Part shown: one piece after another, positions 13,254 to 16,336 of the stretch
How positions within the stretch are numbered: the first letter of the stretch is position 1
How the letters are laid out: the number at the start of each line of letters is the position of its first letter
From: CAYLLN01 sp036496265
Lineage (GTDB): Bacteria; Planctomycetota; Planctomycetia; Pirellulales; Pirellulaceae
Length of the DNA stretch: 16,336 bases
Direction of reading: 5' to 3'
NCBI GenBank assembly: GCA_036496265.1
Contig: DASXLL010000269.1
Coordinates: 1-16,336, forward strand
Made by a program: the position numbers and the translations under genes
The notes under the pieces: model-generated
Told to the model about the DNA's origin: nothing
Seen by the model: the letters and a program-made list of their open reading frames with translations, nothing else
Databases searched by the model: none

Positions 13254-14522
13254 ATGTCGCAATATCCCGATATTTTTCGCGTCCGCCAGTCGTTCGAGTC
13301 GCCAACGCTGCCAGTTGACCAGATTCCCGCGACCGTCGCCGCGGAATTATCACGGCTGGAGCTTGGCCGCACGGTCAAAAAGGGCCAAACCGTCGCAATC
13401 ACTGCCGGCAGCCGCGGCGTCGCCAATATTGCCCTGATCATCAAGGCGGCCGTTGATCACTTCAAGTCGCTGGGCGCTCTGCCGTTCATTGTGCCGGCGA
13501 TGGGCAGCCACGGCGGCGGGACGGCGGAGGGGCAGCGGGGATTGATCGAGGGCTATGGCGTCACCGAGGAATACTGCGGCTGTCCAATTCGGGCCAGCAT
13601 GGAGACAGTGATCGTTTGCCAGGCCGCCGAAGGCTTTCCGGTTCATTTCGATAAGCACGCGTCGAAGGCTGATCACGTGCTCGTCGTCGGCCGCATTAAG
13701 CCGCACACCAATTTCGTCGGCGAGATTGAGTCGGGCCTGATGAAGATGATGCTGATCGGCCTGGGTAAGCACGAAGGCGCGAAGATCTATCATCGGGCGA
13801 TCATGGACTACAACTTCGGCCAGATCGTCCGCAGCGTCGCCCGCGAAGTGCTCGCCAAATGCCGCATTGTCGCCGGGATTGGCATCGTCGAGAACGCTTA
13901 CGACAAAACGGCCAAGGTCCAGGCCGTCGCGCCGCAGGAATTCGAAGACCGCGAGAAAGAGTTGCTCGTCTTAGCGAAGCAGTGGATTCCCCGGCTGCCA
14001 TTCAAGACGGCCGACATCCTGCTCCTCGATCAAATCGGTAAGAACATCAGCGGCTCGGGGATGGACACGAATGTGGTCGGCCGCAAGTTCAACGATCACA
14101 TCGCGGCCGAAAACGAATGGCCGAAAATCAAGCGAATCATCATTCGCGATCTGACCGAACCCACGCACGGCAACGCCTGCGGCATCGGCATGTCGGAATT
14201 CTGCCGGAGTCGCTGCATCGAGAAGATGAACGCCAAGATCACCCGCATCAACTGCCTGACCGGCGGCCATCCGACCGGCGCTATGCTGCCGCTCGATTAT
14301 GCGAGCGATCGCGAATGCCTTGACGCCGCGCTACCTACCATTGGCCTGACTGAACCGCCGCACGCAAAGCTCATGTGGATTCACAACACGCTCGACGTCG
14401 CCGAGGTTGAGTGCAGCATCGCCTATCTCAATGAAGCCCGCGAACGGAGCGACCTCGAAATTATCAAAGATCCGCGGCCCATGGCGTTCGACGCCGCCGG
14501 CAACTTGCCGGATCACGTTTGA
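13254..14522 (+). CDS. LarA-like (DUF2088) protein, nickel-dependent racemase superfamily
   Basis: 422 residues. The N-terminal half looks like the LarA N-domain: VKKGQTVAITAGSRGVANIALIIKAAVDHF, then AMGSHGGGTAEGQ (His86), VVGRIKPHTNFVGEIESGLMKMMLIGLGKHEGA (His151, Lys164, His173). His86 and His151 are 65 apart, close to the 66 between the catalytic His108 and His174 of lactate racemase, as I recall them. LarA uses a covalently bound nickel-pincer nucleotide; whether this homologue does is not shown, and no larB, larC or larE gene is in the window. Characterised LarA relatives act on several 2-hydroxy acids, so the substrate is open. It has no signal peptide and weak Shine-Dalgarno support. 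The TsaC/Sua5 gene starts 12 bases after its stop, so the two are probably co-transcribed. Confidence 0.78.
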   Translation: MSQYPDIFRVRQSFESPTLPVDQIPATVAAELSRLELGRTVKKGQTVAITAGSRGVANIALIIKAAVDHFKSLGALPFIVPAMGSHGGGTAEGQRGLIEGYGVTEEYCGCPIRASMETVIVCQAAEGFPVHFDKHASKADHVLVVGRIKPHTNFVGEIESGLMKMMLIGLGKHEGAKIYHRAIMDYNFGQIVRSVAREVLAKCRIVAGIGIVENAYDKTAKVQAVAPQEFEDREKELLVLAKQWIPRLPFKTADILLLDQIGKNISGSGMDTNVVGRKFNDHIAAENEWPKIKRIIIRDLTEPTHGNACGIGMSEFCRSRCIEKMNAKITRINCLTGGHPTGAMLPLDYASDRECLDAALPTIGLTEPPHAKLMWIHNTLDVAEVECSIAYLNEARERSDLEIIKDPRPMAFDAAGNLPDHV

Positions 14523-14534
14523 GCACTCGCCGTT

Positions 14535-15533
14535 GTGACCAAGGTCGTACCAGCCGACGCCTCAGCAATCCTCGAAGCCGCGAGAATTCTGCGCCGCGGC
14601 GGGCTCGTCGCATTTCCCACCGAAACCGTCTACGGACTCGGCGCCGACGCCGAAAACGAACCCGCCCTGCGCGCTCTCTTCGCTGCCAAAGGCCGCCCCG
14701 CCGACCATCCGGTGATCATGCACTTGGCCGACGCCTCGCAGGTTGAAAACTACGCCGCCGACATTCCTGCCGAAGGGCGAAAGCTTGCCGCCGCGTTCTG
14801 GCCCGGACCCATGACGCTCGTCCTGCGCCGCAACAACCGCGTCAGCAATCTCGTCACCGGCGGCCTCGACACCGTCGGCCTGCGCGTGCCCGTCCATCCG
14901 GTCGCTCAGGCGCTGCTCCGCGAATTCGCCGGACCCATCGCCGCCCCCTCGGCCAATCGCTTCGGCCGCGTGAGCTGCACGCGCGCTGAACATGTGCTGC
15001 AAGAACTCGACGGCCTCATCGATCTCATTCTCGACGGTGGTGAATGCGAAGTCGGCCTCGAATCGACCATCATCGACCTCTCGCGCCGTGAGCCGGCCAT
15101 TCTTCGCCCCGGTGCCGTCACGGCCGACATGATCACAAACGTTCTGGGCCACGCGCCTTCCGGCCACTCCATCGCTTCCCCGCGCGTCTCCGGCAGCCTG
15201 CCCAGTCATTACGCGCCTACTGCCCGCGTCGAAATCGTAACCGCTGATCAAATCCGCAGCCGCTCGAACGAACTTCGCGCGTCCGGTCAAAAAATCGCCA
15301 TCGTCACCCAATTGCCGCACCACTTGGCCGACATCAATGACGAAATCCAAGTCTTGCTGCTCCCCGACGCACCGGAAAAACTCGCCCATGACCTTTATGC
15401 GGTCCTCCGCCGCGTGGACGACCTCGGCTGCGACATCGCCCTTGTTACCCTGCCGGCCGAGCACGGCCTTGGGTGGGCGATTGTGGATCGTCTCCGCCGT
15501 GCCGCCGGTCCACGGGGCGATGATTCCCCTTAG
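14535..15533 (+). CDS. Threonylcarbamoyl-AMP synthase (Sua5/YwlC type)
   Basis: 332 residues, the two-domain Sua5 length and not the short TsaC form. It makes L-threonylcarbamoyl-adenylate from threonine, bicarbonate and ATP for the t6A37 modification of ANN-decoding tRNAs. YrdC domain at about 12-200: FPTETVYGLGADA (27-39), FAAKGRPADHPV (49-60), AFWPGPMTLVLRR (87-99), GLRVPVHP (115-122), APSANRFGRVSCT (137-149) and GLESTIIDL (174-182). The linker PRVSGSLPSHYAPTA (216-230) is the Sua5 signature that closes the active site, followed by the Sua5 C-domain (about 232-325). The start is GTG at 14535, because no in-frame ATG precedes the motif. It lies 12 bases downstream of the LarA-like gene. Confidence 0.94.
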   Translation: MTKVVPADASAILEAARILRRGGLVAFPTETVYGLGADAENEPALRALFAAKGRPADHPVIMHLADASQVENYAADIPAEGRKLAAAFWPGPMTLVLRRNNRVSNLVTGGLDTVGLRVPVHPVAQALLREFAGPIAAPSANRFGRVSCTRAEHVLQELDGLIDLILDGGECEVGLESTIIDLSRREPAILRPGAVTADMITNVLGHAPSGHSIASPRVSGSLPSHYAPTARVEIVTADQIRSRSNELRASGQKIAIVTQLPHHLADINDEIQVLLLPDAPEKLAHDLYAVLRRVDDLGCDIALVTLPAEHGLGWAIVDRLRRAAGPRGDDSP

Positions 15534-15722
15534 CCGCCAACGGATTGTCATACGTTACGAAACCATTGCGATTTTCCGCGTTCGATGCGAAACTGGAACC
15601 ATCTCGATCGAATGTAAATCTTGTGTGAAGCGGCCTTTGCGGTAGTCGGCCGACGGATATTCTTGGGGAACCGGCCACGAACGACGATCGCGAGCGAGGT
15701 CCGCCATTTCACCTAGGAAATT
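15534..15722. other. Intergenic region between TsaC/Sua5 and the lipoprotein
   Basis: 189 bases. I see no credible coding frame and no strong hairpin with a T-tract. The only clear signal is AGGA at 15715-15718, the RBS of the lipoprotein gene. Confidence 0.5.
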
Positions 15723-16154
15723 ATGCTGCGAATGTTTTTAGCTGTCGCTGCCGCAGTGATTCTCACAAGCGGGTGTTCCGGCACGAGCGGGCCAGCAAAA
15801 AAAGTTTGCTATCCCGTCAAAGGCCAGTTGCTGGTTCAGGGCAAGCCGGCCGAAGGCGCTCTGTTGATCTTTCAACCAAAAGAAAATGCCGATTCGGGCG
15901 AGTGGTCGGCTGGTTATCCGCATGCGACGGCTCAAGCTGACGGCAAATTCGAAGTAAGTACGTACGGGGACAACGACGGCGCGCCAGCCGGCGATTATGT
16001 TGTCTTGGTGTCCTGGGAGACACCTAACCCACAAAATGAAGAAGCGTCAGGCCCCGATCGCCTCCGCGGCCGGTATGTCGATTCTGCCAAGTCGAAATTG
16101 ACCGCCAAGGTCGAAGCCCATCCTACCGAACTGCCCCCCATCAATTTGCCATAA
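15723..16154 (+). CDS. Small exported lipoprotein, carboxypeptidase-regulatory-like fold
   Basis: 143 residues. Lipoprotein signal MLRMFLAVAAAVILTSGC with the lipobox ending at Cys18; AGGA sits four bases before the ATG. The mature part reads CYPVKGQLLVQGKPAEGALLIFQPKE, then ATAQADGKFEVSTYGDNDGAPAGDYVVLVSW, then RLRGRYVDSAKSKLTAKVEAHPTELPPINL. This V-x-G-x-(L/V)-x-x-x-G-K-P-x-x-G pattern with a later DG(K/T)F and G(D/E)Y marks a transthyretin-like beta sandwich. Planctomycetes carry many such lipoproteins, often next to DUF1559 pseudopilin-like genes; none is visible here, although the right edge of the window is only 180 bases away. The function is unknown, probably structural or binding at the cell surface. 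Confidence 0.85.
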   Translation: MLRMFLAVAAAVILTSGCSGTSGPAKKVCYPVKGQLLVQGKPAEGALLIFQPKENADSGEWSAGYPHATAQADGKFEVSTYGDNDGAPAGDYVVLVSWETPNPQNEEASGPDRLRGRYVDSAKSKLTAKVEAHPTELPPINLP

Positions 16155-16336
16155 GGTTGACAGGATGTTTTACGTTTCCAAAAAGTCGGCGCTCCGCGGC
16201 TTCATCTCTGTAGGGGCTGTGTGTCAACGGTTGGATTTCGGCGGTGGTTGGTCCGTCCTCCGCCGGTGGGCGGCGGGGCGGGTGGATTCATCTCTGCGCA
16301 GTCACCGGACGTGGTGGTCGTATTGCCGTCACGTGT
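16155..16336. other. Right-edge region with an unconvincing open frame
   Basis: A plus-strand frame opens at an ATG at 16165 (MFYVSKKSALRGF) and stays open to the edge, but its residues are Trp/Arg/Gly-rich, it is not a recognised family, and it has no clear RBS. A 10-base direct repeat TTCATCTCTG occurs at 16201-16210 and 16287-16296. I cannot say whether this is coding. Confidence 0.3.

Noticed and set aside
14562..15551. 329-residue open frame on the minus strand opposite the Sua5 gene
   Set aside because: Shadow of the GC-rich third positions of the plus-strand gene, which carries all the Sua5 motifs. Its own translation is Gly/Val/Asp-rich with no recognisable motif.
16165..16336. N-terminus of a DUF1559 or transposase gene at the right edge
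   Set aside because: The frame stays open but lacks the prepilin-type N-terminus of DUF1559 proteins and any transposase motif; composition is Trp/Arg/Gly-rich.

Overview
The window looks like a piece of a Planctomycetes chromosome, most likely Pirellulales-like. This is inferred from gene content, not from a marker gene. It holds a secreted iduronate-sulfatase-type enzyme, a YVTN beta-propeller fused to a two-heme cytochrome c, a small lipoprotein of a type common in that phylum, a creatininase-family amidohydrolase, a LarA-like protein, a relaxed promoter and RBS style, moderately high GC, and several families of short palindromic dispersed repeats. No rRNA, tRNA, CRISPR array, phage module or complete transposon was found. 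Genes are close-packed and all gaps are under about 200 bases.

Layout. Positions 1-2270 (minus strand): the start of a CzcA/CusA-type RND metal pump, cut by the window edge, preceded by its periplasmic adaptor and a small secreted Cys-rich protein. Positions 2311-3894 (minus): sulfatase. 3957-4478 (minus): exported protein with two HMA metal-binding domains. 4664-5950 (plus): Tat-exported purple-acid-phosphatase-like metallophosphoesterase. 5970-6863 (minus): creatininase family. 7062-7561 (plus): a two-gene toxin-antitoxin module whose genes overlap by one base. 7564-9348 (minus): beta-propeller/cytochrome c protein. 9482-9688 (minus): doubtful small secreted peptide. 9858-10955 (minus): D-threonine-aldolase/D-serine-dehydratase-like PLP enzyme. 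11006-11716 (minus): family 5 uracil-DNA glycosylase. 11862-13151 (minus): exported serine hydrolase of the class C beta-lactamase fold. 13254-14522 and 14535-15533 (plus): LarA-like protein closely followed by TsaC/Sua5, a probable two-gene operon. 15723-16154 (plus): lipoprotein.

How the genes relate. The RND adaptor, the pump and the small Cys-rich protein plausibly form one metal-efflux unit. The double-HMA protein nearby is a second sign of metal handling but is separated by the sulfatase. The other genes look like independent housekeeping or accessory functions, not one pathway. I see no convincing new multi-gene system.

The most unusual content is repeat structure: (1) a 108-base palindrome-rich element sitting in frame inside the sulfatase gene; (2) two copies of a 70-base palindrome (20-base arms, 30-base loop, identical arms and different loops), each just downstream of a minus-strand stop codon; (3) a heptamer-based inverted repeat between adaptor and pump; (4) a 9-base-period repeat that carries the sulfatase start codon and part of its signal peptide; (5) a 10-base-period repeat upstream of the toxin-antitoxin pair.
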